Below are positions 10,735 through 59,639 of a stretch of 64,000 nt of DNA, one piece after another. The position numbers and the translations under genes are program-made. The notes beneath the pieces are model-generated. The model did no database searches and was not told the DNA's origin. It saw nothing but the letters and a program-made list of their open reading frames with translations. The stretch is from contig JAXRKP010000464.1 of NCBI GenBank assembly GCA_037039925.1, forward strand, positions 236,847-300,846, given 5' to 3'. The stretch's first letter is position 1; each line of letters begins with the position of its first letter. This DNA is from Doris montereyensis (lineage: Eukaryota > Mollusca > Gastropoda > Nudibranchia > Dorididae).

Positions 10735-12100
10735 AGCCTAGAGTTTGATTAAATATCACCAAAGTGTGGGGGTAAAGTGCAGCCTAAATATTGTTCCAGA
10801 ACAAAGATCAGCATTACTCATTTTGACTTGATTTGAATGTCATGACTAAATTCTCCAATCTTTTCATTGGTGTGCCAAGACCCAATCAAACGTATGCAAT
10901 GACCTACATTGGGGCACATAGGGGAAATCTATGTATACATAAGTGAATAGAATAATGAAAGAACATTGAATGGATGAACAAACGAAGATGAATGATAGTT
11001 TTAAAAGCTTATATAGTATGTGTTGTATCTATTATTTTTTGCATTATTGCAATGTCCTTTTGTCAAACCACAAAAAACAAATTTTCCACTGTGACAATCA
11101 AGTATATTGAATTGAATTGATTTTTTTGTTTTAAAGAATGCAAGGCATAGTTCGAGAGTGTGATTGACAAACTATTGCAGTGAAACCTTTTCAGACTGAG
11201 CAGTTGTATTGTTGGGAGCCTTCCCTCTCATGAGTTTGACCAACACTTATTTTTCACCATTTTTCTTGTACTTTCACTCTGTGTGCCTCTGTACCATATT
11301 TTGTATCTGTGATGTGTCTAAAAATGGCATTATTATAATTCAGAGCATGGATACAAAACAACAATAAAAATAAACCACTCATCTTGATAGAACAATGAAA
11401 ACATGGCATTCTTACTTAAAGTTTAAAATGCTGATTTTCTGGAAACCCTTTAAAAACTGTTTGCCCACACCCACATATTATTCTTGATTAAATATCACCA
11501 AAGTAGGCTTGACAAGCAAAGAGATGTATACATAAGTGAATAGAATAATGAAAGAACATTGAATGGATGAACAAACGAAAATTAATATTTTGCATCATTA
11601 TCATTGTGTTTCTAAAATAAGACCCTTACGAAAATGAATGATAGTTTTAAAAGCTTATATAGGTGTTGCAATGTCCTTTTGTCAAACCACAAAAAACAAA
11701 TTTTCCACTGTGACAATCAAGTATATTGAATTGAATTGATTTTTTTGTTTTTAAAGAATGCAAGGCATAGTTCGAGTGTGATTGACAAACTATTGCAGTG
11801 AAACCTTTTCAGACTGAGCAGTTGTATTGTTGGGAGCCTTCCTCTCATGAGTTTGACCAACACTTATTTTTCACCATTTTTTCTTGTACTTTCACCGGTA
11901 CCATATTTTGTATCTGTGATGTGTCTAAAAATGGCATTGTTATCATTCAGAGCATGGATACAAAACAACAACAAAAATAAACCACTCATCTTGATAGAAC
12001 AATGACAGGCATTCTTACTTAAAGTTTAAAATGCTGATTTTCTGAAACCCCATAAAAACAGGCCCACACCCACATATTATTCTTGCTAGCTTGACAAGCA
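10735..12100. repeat. Tandem duplication of about 0.62 kb
   Basis: Blocks from 10745-11400 recur in the same order at 11486-12090: gtatacataagtgaatag, gaatgatagttttaaaagc, tgcaatgtccttttgtc, tattgaattgaattgat, cagactgagcagttgtattg, and catggatacaaaacaac. The offset is about 618 bp near the middle. Divergence is low except for small indels, so the duplication is fairly recent. Neither copy contains coding signals I trust. Confidence 0.9.
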
Positions 12101-12157
12101 AAGAGATGATTATATTTCTGCATCATTATCATTGTGTTTCTAAAATAAGACCCTTGG

Positions 12158-12239
<82 letters not shown>

Positions 12240-12247
12240 AAGAAAGA
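12158..12247. repeat. (GA)n microsatellite followed by a G run
   Basis: About 38 GA units, then (GAAA)n and ten or more G after a short spacer (12269-12280). It lies at the end of the second duplicated copy. Confidence 0.95.
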
Positions 12248-12617
12248 GCTGAGCAAGGAATTGATTTGGGGGGGGGGGGGGTTCTCTCAAAGTATGCCAC
12301 ATCATGTCTAGAGCATGTCTTCTGAAAATGTATGTGTTGGAACAAGTTTGTAACCTGTGTTTTATTATTTAGACTAACTTTAATTTTTGTTTGAGTTATT
12401 ATTTCTGGTACCATTTTTTGCTATAACAAAATTGTCTTCTGCTTCCATAGATTTCACCAAGGCTTTGCCTGTAACTAAATATAATGCGACATTATGAATT
12501 TCGACTTTTCTATGTTGAGACTTTGACAGATGCCTGGTGCTGGGCCTTGTTTGCCATTGCCAGTGTTTATGCTGTGTACACCTTTTGATGCTTTGAATTT
12601 AATCCATGTTTTATGGT

Positions 12618-12891
12618 GGGTTACATCAGTGGCCCAGTGGTTAGGTTGCTAGACTTGGGATTGTGAAAATTTGGGTTTGAATCCTAGGTCTATCGTTGTG
12701 TTCCTTGGGCAAGACATATATAACAATCATTTTTCAACTCGACCCTGGAGCAAATAGGTAACAAGCATCAGTTGGAGAGAAGAAAACCTGCAACAGACAA
12801 AGACCATCAATTTTCACTTGTTCCATTTCATGCTATAGAAACTTGGATATGTCTTGGCTCTATAGATCATAACAATCTTGAAGAAATTTTT
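12618..12891 (+). mobile_element. tRNA-derived SINE (family 1)
   Basis: The head reads TCAGTGGCCCAGTGGTTAGG (A-box-like) and GGGTTTGAATCCTAGG (B box), as in a tRNA. The family body follows: ttccttgggcaagacat, caactcgaccctgg, tgctatagaaacttg, ggctctatagatcataac, cttgaagaaa. Related copies lie at about 14520, 23385, 27295, 35140 (-) and 52245 (-). RNA polymerase III promoter boxes are recognisable but degraded. Confidence 0.82.
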
Positions 12892-13984
12892 CTTTACTTT
12901 TATTGTATGTATGACTCGTTGCCAAAACATGGTACTCTGACAATCGTTAAATCGTAAATGTAATTAAACATATTTTATGTTTTAAAAATCTGTTCAGTTT
13001 TTTTTTTTCCAATCTACCATCTTGTTCATATTTTTATTTTTTTATTAAATGCAAGTGTCAGTGTGTGTGTGTGTGTGTGATTGTGTAAAATGCAGTCTTG
13101 CAATGAATTTAATGTTAGTGATTGTTTACGACATTAAGTGATTGACTGATGGAGTGACTGTTGAGTTGAATCAAAATTAGTCACAAGAACCTTACAAAGC
13201 GGATCATCATTTTCATGCTGATTTGGAGTTTGAAGATGTAAATTTTAAAACGGAAAGGAAAATTTGTGAAATTAACAACAAAATCAGAAACTTTTACCCT
13301 AGTTTACTCTTGTAATCATTTAAAAACTAACGGCTTTTTTCTGATTCCCTGAAGGGCTATAGTGCATTGACTTTTGGACGAAGAAAGAATCATCAAAATA
13401 GAAAGAAATAAAGTCACAAAAAGCTTGAAATGCGAAATCTAAAAAAATCATTTATTGTAAAAATGTATCACAATCAAGGTAAAGAGAAAAACGTTTAAAG
13501 CTTTTTATACAAAAAATAATCAGCAGTTTTAACCATACATCGATACTGTAAAACATGTGTACTAGTTTAAACTAATGTGTATAAATGTACATATATGTAT
13601 ATATACTGGATAAAATAGAATATAAAATAGAGACACAATAACCATTACATTGTGCCTTAAATAATACAGAAAGAGCAAAACTTTATCTTTCAAAATATGT
13701 ATAACATTAATTCTTGTGTAAACAATTCACCGTTATATAAACCTAGGATGATGGTTGGGATGACAGGTAACGTATATGTTAATTGCTTAAATTCTCAACA
13801 ACCTACCATGACTCTCAATTTCCTGTGCCCAACCTCCCCTTCCTTACCCCCATCTTCACCCCTTTCCCACCCCTTTCCCCAGCACCATTTAATGTGCCTG
13901 AAATCACTTTCATCTCAAAGAGCATAGCAAGGCATTGTCCATCTATTTCTAAGCTACATAAAAAATTTTAAAAATTAAGATAAA

Positions 13985-14300
13985 TATAGATTTATAGTCT
14001 GTATCCCCGCACAAATGCAGGCTCACCGACTGTGCGTCATTTATCTCCCAGCGGGCCATTTTGTTCGAAGTCCTTCTCAACTCCCTGGAGAGTATTATAT
14101 ACTATAGCAGCGTGTTAGTAGTGTTAGGCACTTTGTACACGATCTTTCTTTACCTATAGCTGGGTAATCGTTCACACCCAAGTCGAGTGAGGAAAGCTGA
14201 GGGAAGTACCTCCAAAGAAAAGTACATCACGAAAAAACGCCTGGACCAGCGAAGGGTTTTGAACCAATGTCGTCGTGGTTACCATCTCACAACACCTCAT
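13985..14300 (-). mobile_element. SINE family 2, fuller copy
   Basis: On the minus strand a tRNA-like segment with GGTTCAAAACCC (B-box-like) leads into TCACTCGACTTGGGTGTGAA, cgattacccagctatagg, gagttgagaaggacttcg and aaatggcccgctgggag. It is GC-richer than its surroundings. It shares the central CACTCGACYYRGGTG core with family 1 SINEs, although the rest differs. Confidence 0.6.
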
Positions 14301-14339
14301 GAGATTTGAAAACTATAACAACTATAAATCCAGTACTGT

Positions 14340-15085
14340 TTGAAATGTGGTTGGGGGCACAAGGCAGATGAAAATAAAACAATTGTAATTATGCTATAGT
14401 ACTAGTATGGGGGGACACAAAGAGATAATCCCTGAATTTGAACAATGCATGCATGGCTACTATATTATATATACATCTGTAAAGTTTCAAGGAAATCAAT
14501 TGAAAAATTAGGAAGTTATTAAGGCAACTAAGAGTGCCCATTTTTCCCCACTCAACCCAGGTGCAGAGGTACAAACACAAGCTTGGCAGTAAAAATTGTG
14601 TCAGACTAGCGTCCTGTCCAGGAGGTGATTAGTATCACCTGTTATGCTTTACACTATAGAAACCGTGATATGCTCCAGCTCTATGAGTTATAATGGCCTT
14701 GAAGGAACTTTATCTAAAGTAAAGACACAAATAGATAAAACAATAAACTATTGCATGAATACTATAATATGCAGGGATGGGGGAGGGATCGGGGTGGGGA
14801 TGAATACAACAATTGTATCTATACTGAAGCATGGAGGACGCAAATAGATAAAACAATTGTAGTTTTACTAGAGTATGAGGGGCACAAATAGATAAAGCAA
14901 TTATTGCATTCATATTATAGTAGGGGGTTGGGGGCACAAGTTGATAAAACAAGTATATATTTACTAGAGTATGAGGGAGGGGGAGCACAAATGAATAATG
15001 AAACAATTGTATTTTTACTAGATTTTTTTTTTGGGGGGGGGTTTACAAATGAATAAAACAGTTGTATTTAACTGGAGCATGATAA
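14340..15085 (+). repeat. Diverged tandem array interrupted by a SINE
   Basis: Blocks of gcacaaatagataaaaca, attgtatttttactagag and tatgaggggg-like sequence recur about seven times with a period near 55-70 bp at 14340-14430 and 14720-15085. The SINE at about 14520-14718 separates the two parts. The array is old, since units differ by many substitutions. Confidence 0.65.
14520..14718 (+). mobile_element. SINE family 1, 5'-truncated copy
   Basis: It begins in the body (ccccactcaacccaggtg, then cagactagcgtcctgtcc, aggaggtgattagtatcacc) and ends ggccttgaaggaacttta. The tRNA-like head is absent. Confidence 0.75.
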
Positions 15086-15404
15086 GTCTGATGATTGTTA
15101 CTCTAAGCTGTATGGAAATGGACAGGACATTGAATTACAGATCTTCAATCTATAAGATGTTATTTCTTAATCTTATTCAAAATTTACATCTAGTATTACG
15201 CTCTGATGAGAGCAAATCAAACATTGATGTTGTTAATGCTAACGATAAAACATTGAAAATGGAAGGTTGGTCTGCTAATTGTTTTTTCTTCTTCTTTTTT
15301 TTTAGATTAAAAATTATCAGTCATGCCATTTTTACATTTTCAGGTAATTTCTTTGTTATTTTTATTTAAAGCATGTCACAAACATTGCTGCCTAATTGAT
15401 ATAC

Positions 15405-15530
15405 AATACAGTCAAGGCCGCTTAATTGGAACAGCACTGTTTCACAGAAATCATTCTAAATACAATACAGTCAAGGCGCTTAATTGGAACAGCACTGTTT
15501 CACAGAAATCATTCTAAATAAATGACGTTC
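15405..15530. repeat. Tandem duplicate of a 59-bp block with pogo-like sequence
   Basis: The block atacagtcaaggccgctt, aattggaacagcactgtt, tcacagaaatcattctaa occurs twice head to tail. CAGTCAAG-CGCTTAATTGGAAC resembles terminal repeats of pogo/Tigger-type elements, which often contain CAGTC-A-...TTATCC-GAAC. This may be the remains of such an end. Confidence 0.55.
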
Positions 15531-17683
15531 AATTAACTGGCATCCATCTATGGATTCGCTTTATAGTGTTACAATTACAGTGTAATTCAGAAAATGCAAT
15601 ATAACTAATTTGTTTTACTATTCAATCATAATTTCTTGCATTTCAAAAAAAGTTCTTATAAGGATTGATTTATAGAAGCCAAAAAGAAGTGAAACGTGAA
15701 CTCCACGCAGTCAAGGGAAAGACATCCTCTGTTACAAAATTTCCAATGGTGTAATGAAACAAACTATTGCAAATCAAAGAGTTCATTTGAAAGAAGTTCA
15801 ATAGAAATAGAAAACAAAAAAGTTTGAAAATGCAATTAAGTGCAATCCTGAAGCTGAGATTTGTGTATTGTATAAATACTAATCTACTTTATATATTCAC
15901 GAATATATATCGTTGAGTGTTTGTACCATGTAAAAGTTATATGTACAGTTTACATTTCAGTAAAAAGAATAAATTGTTGCGATGAAAGATTTTGTACAAA
16001 TACATGAGCCGGTAGAGCAGAAATGCAAAGAATCATATGGCTTGTGGAATTATTTTTTGGCGTAAAAAGGGATAAAAAAATTTGGAAAATATTTAAGTAA
16101 AGGCAACAGGAAGATTTTCACAGCAGACTTAAACAGGTTCAAACAGTAATTTTAAGATGATCTTTTTTCTTTATCAAATGTCTTTGTAAAATATACAAAA
16201 TCGAAACAAGTCATAAATATAATACTTCAAAAAGTGAGTAAAAAGCACGTAGTTTAAATAATGATTAGACAAAAAATGAATGAGCAACGAACATATCGTC
16301 AATGAAACTGCCTACATACATAGCCTACATATACCTCGGGAAGTCCACCTGACGTAATTTTTCATGAGAAGCAAAAAACGTAATAAATCTTCGAATAGAA
16401 CTGTAAACACTAAGTTATGCTTCTTGGATTGCAATTCAATACGTAATTTAATCATGTAGTAAATGGAAAGAAAAATATCAGTTGTGCACAAAATCGATGT
16501 ACATGGTTAGAGTTGAAGTTTTTAAAAGATCTAAACAAGAAAATCCTCTCCTTGATTTATGAGTTTCAAGGCTGGAAGAAAGTGGAAATCTTCATTTAGA
16601 AGATGATGTGCATAATTGGAGCCTTTCTATTGGTTCAAGGCCTCCAATGTTTATAAAGATATGAAAAAAGAGTGTGTGTGATTATTTAAATAACAAATTT
16701 TATATCCCATATATCTTGGCTTTATGCATTTAGACAGTTTCACCAACAGTACATAATGGTGTAAATAGAAAATTCAAATAACAAGGCTGGAAAAGCACAA
16801 GAATAGTATAAAAAATCAGCAGTATTCAACACTGAGGCACATTAAGATAACAAAGACCTTGACACCAGTCGGTCCATACAAATGTAAAACTAAAACATAA
16901 TAGATATGTGTACATATATAAAGAAGTCTGTACTTGCATATACATATGTGTCCACATATTATGTAATATGTGTAATGTATGTACGTATATACATATAAAT
17001 TTTTATTCATCGGTTTGTCCACTCTTTCTTATGCCTCAAATGGGCATATTAATGACAGGTATAGACTACCAATCCAGCATTGAAAACATCATTTAGTCCT
17101 GTCTCGATGTAACAAACATCACAAGTTAACGCACGGTTCTTCACAAATAGAACCGGTTGACTAAAAGCGCATTTAGAATTTAAAAATAAAAACTGGGTGC
17201 CTGATGTTTGGAAAATGATTGTTTTATCATTTCTTTTTCCTATCACCTTTTTATACTTCAAACACAAAACTTGTCAAGTACTTGGCAAAGCTGTGATTTT
17301 CTATTTTGATAGTTATTCAAATCTATTTCAAATTTGCTACTTTCACTTATTTTTCAGTGATAAACTATATATAGCTCCCTTTAACAGCTCTTTCATGATA
17401 GAAATCAATCATTGTTCATCTTCAAGTTATCACTCAATATTTCTGTCAATAAACAGAAATACTAAAATATCAGCTCTATAAACTTTCAGTCAGAGCTAAC
17501 AAAACAAATCTGTTGTCAACAAAGGTTCTTTGTGAGAGTTATAACCTTTAGCATTGGACTAGAAAAAAGTGACATGTTTTATGGTCACGGTTGTGAAGAA
17601 AATACTTCAGGTGTTTTATAATTGCAGAATCGGACGAGAACAATTAACATCTAAAATTACAGAGATTTCTAATTAGGCAAAAG

Positions 17684-52889
<35,206 letters not shown>

Positions 52890-53367
52890 CTTGTGTTTCG
52901 ATTGTATTTACGTTTCTTGCGGAAAGAACATAGGGTGTATCAGACCTTTTTCAGTGTCAGTCCAGAACAATTATGGAAACCCTGGAGGATTTTCGTTTTT
53001 TCTATAAGGTCCATATAAATCTATGGGAAGAGTCAATTAAAAGAAAAATGAATACAATAACATAACACTCAAACCCAGATGATAATTAATACCTCTTCTA
53101 TGATGTCAGAAATTGATAACTCACAGAATGGTGTGGCCTAACCACATCATGTCCTTTAATCGCATTGTTGCATTGTTATTCTCTTCCTCAAATTTTTCTT
53201 GCTGACTATAGCTTATAAAATTTCAATCTTGTTTTTGAACGACCCTAAAATGTTCATATGAGTTCCATTTCTTTTTTATGTCCTTGTCGTTCATTTAATA
53301 TAACTTTCTTAAGCCCTCTTGATTGATATGACGAAATAAAGGCAGCATTCTGCCTCTCTGTGTGTCT

Positions 53368-53388
53368 GTCTGTCTCTCTCTCTCTGTT

Positions 53389-53459
<71 letters not shown>

Positions 53460-53492
53460 CTTTTTTCGATTTTTGATAAGATAAGATAAGAT
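53368..53492. repeat. (CT)n followed by (GATAA)n
   Basis: About 35 CT units, a 20-bp spacer, then gataagataagataagataa. The GA/(TTATC)n arrangement at 27650-28199 is the mirror image, so both may belong to one retroelement family with a pentanucleotide tail. Confidence 0.85.
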
Positions 53493-54619
53493 AATTTTAT
53501 TGCTCACATGAGAAAATTGACTTTATCTTTGAACCCTCATGTAATCAGTATTCAGACAGATAACCAAAAGCTTCAATTTAAATGTTTATTAAGTTCATTA
53601 ATACTAATGAGCAGTGATAACAAATACAATAATGATTATAGAGCATGAGAGTCTGAATTCAAACATTGATCGAAAACAACTTATTCGGCTGAATGAGATC
53701 AAAAAATAAATTGAAATGTATAATCTATGTATAATCTAGAATAATTGTGACAGCTAAATAATTACCTTCGGCACTTCAGGCTGGGAGTTTTCAATAACTC
53801 ATGGCGAATTTGCAAAAGCGAATATGACCCTAAGAAGAAACTGTCATATCCTTATTCTTCAAATCCTTTTGGGTGAATAAAAGTTAATTGAATCTATATT
53901 TATAAAACCTTTTGATAATGCATGACTGAAATCGGTCCTATAGCGTCCTTCACAACTAGGGACGCCATTTTGTTTCTTAGTGCTTTTGGTGCCTGACAAC
54001 GCGAGGTAGCCGCACATACGTTCACCTAGTGACACGAGAGCAGTCAATGCCGCTCGCCACTCTTTTACATACCAATAAAAATTAAATTGTGGATGAAAGA
54101 ACCCCCCCTCCCCCCACCCCACCATTACGCTCCCAATTTTCTCTTTACATTTCTGGTTACATATCAATCAAATACTGCCTCCCCCGCCCCTTTCAGCTAA
54201 AAAAATCAAAGGAAGAAAAAGGAAGAGCATTGCTCATCGGAGAGGTACTTGGGGTAGTTCAATTTCAGACTCTAGTTTTGACAGACTCGCACTGATGATC
54301 GCTGCTTTATGTTTTCTTAGCCTAGATCTAGATTAACTAAACTTGTTTTATTTTTTTGTTTGTTTGTTATGGGTTTTTCGTTTGTTTTTTGTTTTTGTTT
54401 ATTTTTTTAAATTTGGAGGGAGGTGGAGGGGGGGGGGGGGGTGTTCGTTGATGTTTCATTGGTTGCTTTTCTTTTCGTTCTTTTGTTTCTTTGTTGTGTG
54501 TGGGTTTTTAATTCTAAATTTACAGTAAGCACCTTTATGTACATATTTGCATCTTAGGTATGTTATTTACTAGAAATATATTCAATCTTTTAACGTTATG
54601 TTTGTTTCTCCTTCTTTTT

Positions 54620-54896
54620 CTTTCTTCTTCTTCTTCTTCTTCTTCTTCTTCTTCTTCTTCTTCTTCTTCTTCTTCTTCTTCTTCTTCTTCTTCTTCTTCT
54701 TCTTCTTCTTCTTCTTCTTCTTCTCTTCTTCTTCTTCTTCTTCTTCTTCTTCTTCTTCTCTTCTTCTTCTTCTTCTTTGTCTTCTTCTTTTTCTTTTCTT
54801 CTTCTTCTTCTTCTTCTTCTTCTTCTTCTTCTTTTTCTTCTTCTCTTCCTCTTCCTCCTTCTTCTTCTTATTATTTTTACTTCTTTTTTTTCTTCT
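54620..54896. repeat. (CTT)n microsatellite
   Basis: About 270 bp of CTT units with a few CTCTT and CTTTTT interruptions. Poly-Ser and poly-Phe frames are artefacts. Confidence 0.95.
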
Positions 54897-56103
54897 TACT
54901 AAGTATCACTGCTAGATCTTTCACTCCTTTTTTATATAACTGTCATCCCTGTTATTTCCTACTGTGGTATGAGGTTAAAGCAGAAATTCTTGTATGTCAT
55001 TGTACAGGTCGGTATTATCGTGACATATCATACGTGTATTACAGTATGTTGCCTCGACGTATCTTTTGTTTTGTTTTAATGTAACAGAGTTCTTCCCCTT
55101 CTTCCACTGTGGAATGCTTTGGTCGGGATTATCCGATACTCGAGTAACATCGGATAAAATACTCAGAGGCGACGTGTGCACCCTAACCGACTCAACACGT
55201 CCAAAATCCACCAATCTCGACCGAAAATAAACATATGAATTAGCGAGTTTGGGACCAAAATGTCGATTTTCTGTTTTTTGCATATTCGGATAGAACGATC
55301 ATGTATCTACAAGTTTATGGCAGAAAAATGTCCATATTATGACGTATGATTTATTTTAACGAAATATTTTTGTAAAAAATAGTCAGAATTTTGTATGTCA
55401 ATTACACTGACACTGACTGAGAAGATGGCACTGAAAATCCATGTAATGTGGCGTTAGTTTCTTTTGGCTTTGAGAACGCGCTCACCGATTTGGTCAGGCC
55501 CTATGTGACGTAAGAGATGGAGGTCGGAGTGTTTGCAAACACGTGCACAAGTATTAGAATAGAGGCATACAAAAATAAAAATGGTCATGTTGACGTCTTC
55601 TTTTACAACAATACACATTTAAACCTAGATTAACAATCTTTTCTACCTTGGTAACAATGCCAGAGTCTGTTGAACATGTTGAAAATAAATGTAATAAAAA
55701 GAGTAGAGGGGTGTTACAAGAAGGGCAACCCGTCTGAATTACTGTGAGTAAAGCATCTTGTTTTGTGTTATTTTCTTTCGATTTCTTAAAATTCGCATTT
55801 GTGTCGAAATGCATTTGTGTCGTATTTTTCTCTCTAAATGTATATCTCCTCCATCATTTACTGCCCGATTTGTATAATAGTTAACACACAGGTTCCTCTT
55901 GTCAATGTTAATAGGATGAAGTCAGGGATGTTTGTTTGTTTTTGTTTTTTGTCTTGTAAGCGTTTTGAAAAAAAAATATTTTTTCAATAAAAATTCCATC
56001 TTTGCATATACATGTACATCTACACGATATAGATCTAATATGACATCATTATAATGTTAAGAAATTATTTTTTTAAAACCTATCCAAAATATCCGGTGGG
56101 GGG

Positions 56104-57717
56104 CCAATTTGTCAGGAGAGATTTTAAGGTGGCAGCTCCACCATCTACCTAGTGTACAGTGGGATGATCACCTGCTTATCCAAAACAAACAGATGCAAAG
56201 CCCGATTTGTAAAAATAAAGTATATGATGATGATATACCTTTTGTATGGCTTGATCTCACGAAGACGAACATGGAAACGAACACGGACTGTGATTTTTAG
56301 AACATGGAATATCAGGCAATAAATAGAAAAGAGTTAGAATTAGCTAAAGAAATGAAACAATTCAAAGTAGATATTTTGGCCATTAAAGAAACAAAGAAAA
56401 AAGGACGAGGAATAGAAAATGTAGGATCAAATCATACTTTAATCTTCCCAGGGGTAGATGTCAAAGATAGAGCCAGAGCAGGAGTAGGCCTCCTAATGCA
56501 TAAGAGGTAAGAAAAAGCTACTAGAAAGTTGGAACTTTATAAACCCATGGCTATTAGAGGTAAATATTAAACCAAAAGGAAGAAAATTAAATTATCAATA
56601 GCTTATGGACCAAACGAAGACACCACCAAAGAAGAAAAAGATATCTTTGAAAACAAGATATATATAGCTGCAGAAAATCTCAAATCCAAACAGGAACTAA
56701 TGGTTTTAGGTCTAAAGAATAGCATAAAAATAGCTAACACCTTTTTTCCTCATAAAGATATCCACAAATACACAAGAGTAAATGAAGACAGGTGCGAAAA
56801 GTTAATCATAGACTATGTATAATACGAAGGAGCCACAGTGGAGTGAAGTCATAGGCGAAATATGACAATAAGTGACAACTCCACTTAGAAAGACAGAACA
56901 AACACGTGACGTTTCGGGTATAACCCGTCGTCAGACAAGAAACGAGAAATATCTAGAATCTAGATCTAAATACTACCTCAGGCATCACCCAATGTGATGT
57001 TAGAAAAGTACTACTACATGCAATATACCAACAAGCGTGGAAGTCCAAACAGGTGCCAGACGACTGGAAAAAGGGAATGGTAGTACCAATACACAAGAAA
57101 GGATCAACTATGTAATACTTAAACTATAGAGGGATATCACTTCTTAGCGTACCAGGAAAAGTATATGCCAAGATACTGGAAATGAGACTAAGAAAAGAGT
57201 AGGGGCTCAGATTGAAGAATAGCAGAGTGGATTTAGACTAGGTAGAAGTGTACAAGACCACATATTTACAATTAGACAAATAATAGAAACATTCCTTGAG
57301 AGAAACATTGACTTGTACCTGTGTTTTATTGACTTAGAAAATGCATTTGATACTGTGAGGAGGGGCAAACTATAGCATTCTTTAAAAGAACACAAAAGTA
57401 GAGCAAAATTTAATAGAAGCCATTAAAAGCTTTTATAATATATCAACATGTGCAGTGAGAGTAACTGGAAATGTATCTTCAGAATTTGATGTAGATATAG
57501 GAGTAAGACAGGGCTATAATCCTCTTTTGTTTATCGCATCTAAGGATTCAGTTGCAAAAGGCATCCTCAAAAATTAAGAAAAGAATGTAGATATGTGGAA
57601 ACTTAAACCGGTAAATGTATCGATGCTTTCACTTGCTGGTGATTTAGTTATAATTATTTGGAAAATCAGAAAGTGACCTTCAGTCGAATATCAACATGAT
57701 GAATAATGAAATAAATG
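56104..57717 (+). mobile_element. LINE A, second copy, decayed and internally deleted
   Basis: It matches LINE A from the 5' block ggtggcagctccaccatc (about 56130) through the endonuclease (ELELAKEMKQFKVDILAIKE) to about 56815. It resumes at about 57000 in the RT region, missing about 0.9 kb, and runs to aataatgaaataaatgaaa at 57717, where a CT tract begins. Motif A here is CFIDLENAFDTV, keeping the Asp that copy 1 lost. Many stops. Confidence 0.87.
56816..56990 (-). mobile_element. Fragment resembling a Penelope-like element end
   Basis: A block unrelated to LINE A interrupts copy 2. On the minus strand it contains tctcgtttcttgtctgacga, cgggttatacccgaaacgtc, acgtgtttgttctgtc. The GTTTCGGGTATAACCC-GTC-TCAG motif is, from memory, typical of Penelope-like element termini. 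It has no protein-coding part. Confidence 0.5.
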
Positions 57718-57721
57718 AAAC

Positions 57722-58700
<979 letters not shown>

Positions 58701-59419
58701 ATTATAACAACAACGCTAACTAGAAAGCGCCATTCTTATGCCTGACTTCCTACGTTATTTAACGGGTTCAATATGATCACTGTTGTTCATCCTTCTCCTG
58801 CATTCTTTTGTGAGGCCTCAGAAAGAATTTGATTTGATTTCATTTTACCTCCATCAACAACTTAGATGATCTCGGGGGCTTTTGTAGGATTTGTAATTTT
58901 GCCCTGGACTGCAATGATATAGTACTGTTCGGCATTAGTCGTAAAAAAAGTCATGCTATGAGTGACAAGTGGAAATGTAGCCATATTCAGAAACTTACCA
59001 CATAGAAATCTGAAACTTGGCAAATAGATGTAAATAATCATGAGTTTTTGGATGGGCACATTAATTGTAGTTTGCAAATGATACAAACGCGATTACTTTG
59101 AGCTCATTATAAAGAAAGTAGAGGATGCAGATAAGATTTTCCTGTTAACAACTGGGGCCTGTGTTTGAGAGAATAAGCAACAGGAAGAATACAATTTTAC
59201 AATAATACATGATATTGTATTACATGTAGATTCTTGGCCCTTTTCCACCCACAAAAGCGAATAGTTGACGGTAATTTGCTCGTATTTGACTATTCGAATA
59301 CCTCGTTTGGACGATTACTCGACGGCTGAATCCACAAATCCACCCATCCGGCACACATATCCGCTATCCGCTCGCCAACTTGGCCACTGAATGAAAGAAA
59401 ACACGAAAACACAACAAGA

Positions 59420-59456
59420 TGGATGTCGACGTGTGGAGTCAGTTGGAGCAAGATGG
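59420..59456 (+). CDS. Tentative first coding exon of an unrecognised gene
   Basis: ATG in good context (aagATGG) encodes MDVDVWSQLEQD and is followed by a donor-like G|gttagt. Joined to 60435 in phase it continues DETTKTKGKDNLYAYVYG. I do not recognise the protein. Support is limited to phase agreement, start context and a CG-richer upstream stretch. Confidence 0.35.
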
Positions 59457-59639
59457 TTAGTAGTCCTATTTCAAAGCAAGTTTATTATACTCTGATATTT
59501 GTTGTTTTTGTTTGTATTACAAAGCTCAACCTCTTCATGACAAGCGTAACCTAGTCCCAGTACATCCCCAGGAGATCTAGATTCCTGGATAATTCTAGTC
59601 TAGATTCTAGATCTAGATGTTTGTTTATGATTAGATCTA

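Larger units (their letters stand above)
9628..17683. other. Convergent intergenic region between CDC123 and the C3orf20-like gene
   Basis: It separates the plus-strand 3' end at 9627 from the minus-strand stop near 17684. Apart from the repeats annotated separately it is AT-rich sequence with no convincing exon. It must contain the 3' UTRs of both genes; I cannot place poly(A) sites with confidence. The stretch 15600-17600 shows nothing recognisable beyond short TA/TG-rich runs near 16910-17000. Confidence 0.5.

Noticed and set aside
12618..12700. A functional tRNA gene
   Set aside because: A- and B-box-like motifs are present, but the sequence continues into the SINE body shared with five other copies, and no cloverleaf with a proper acceptor stem is evident.
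53859..54167. 102-codon minus-strand open frame
   Set aside because: No recognisable domain, no compatible splice neighbours, and composition like the flanks; probably chance.
54560..55084. 174-codon plus-strand frame with poly-Ser, poly-Leu and poly-Phe
   Set aside because: Translation of the (CTT)n microsatellite with accidental flanks.
58862..59086. 74-codon minus-strand open frame
   Set aside because: Looks moderately protein-like but has no splice signals or recognisable homology; not enough to call a gene.
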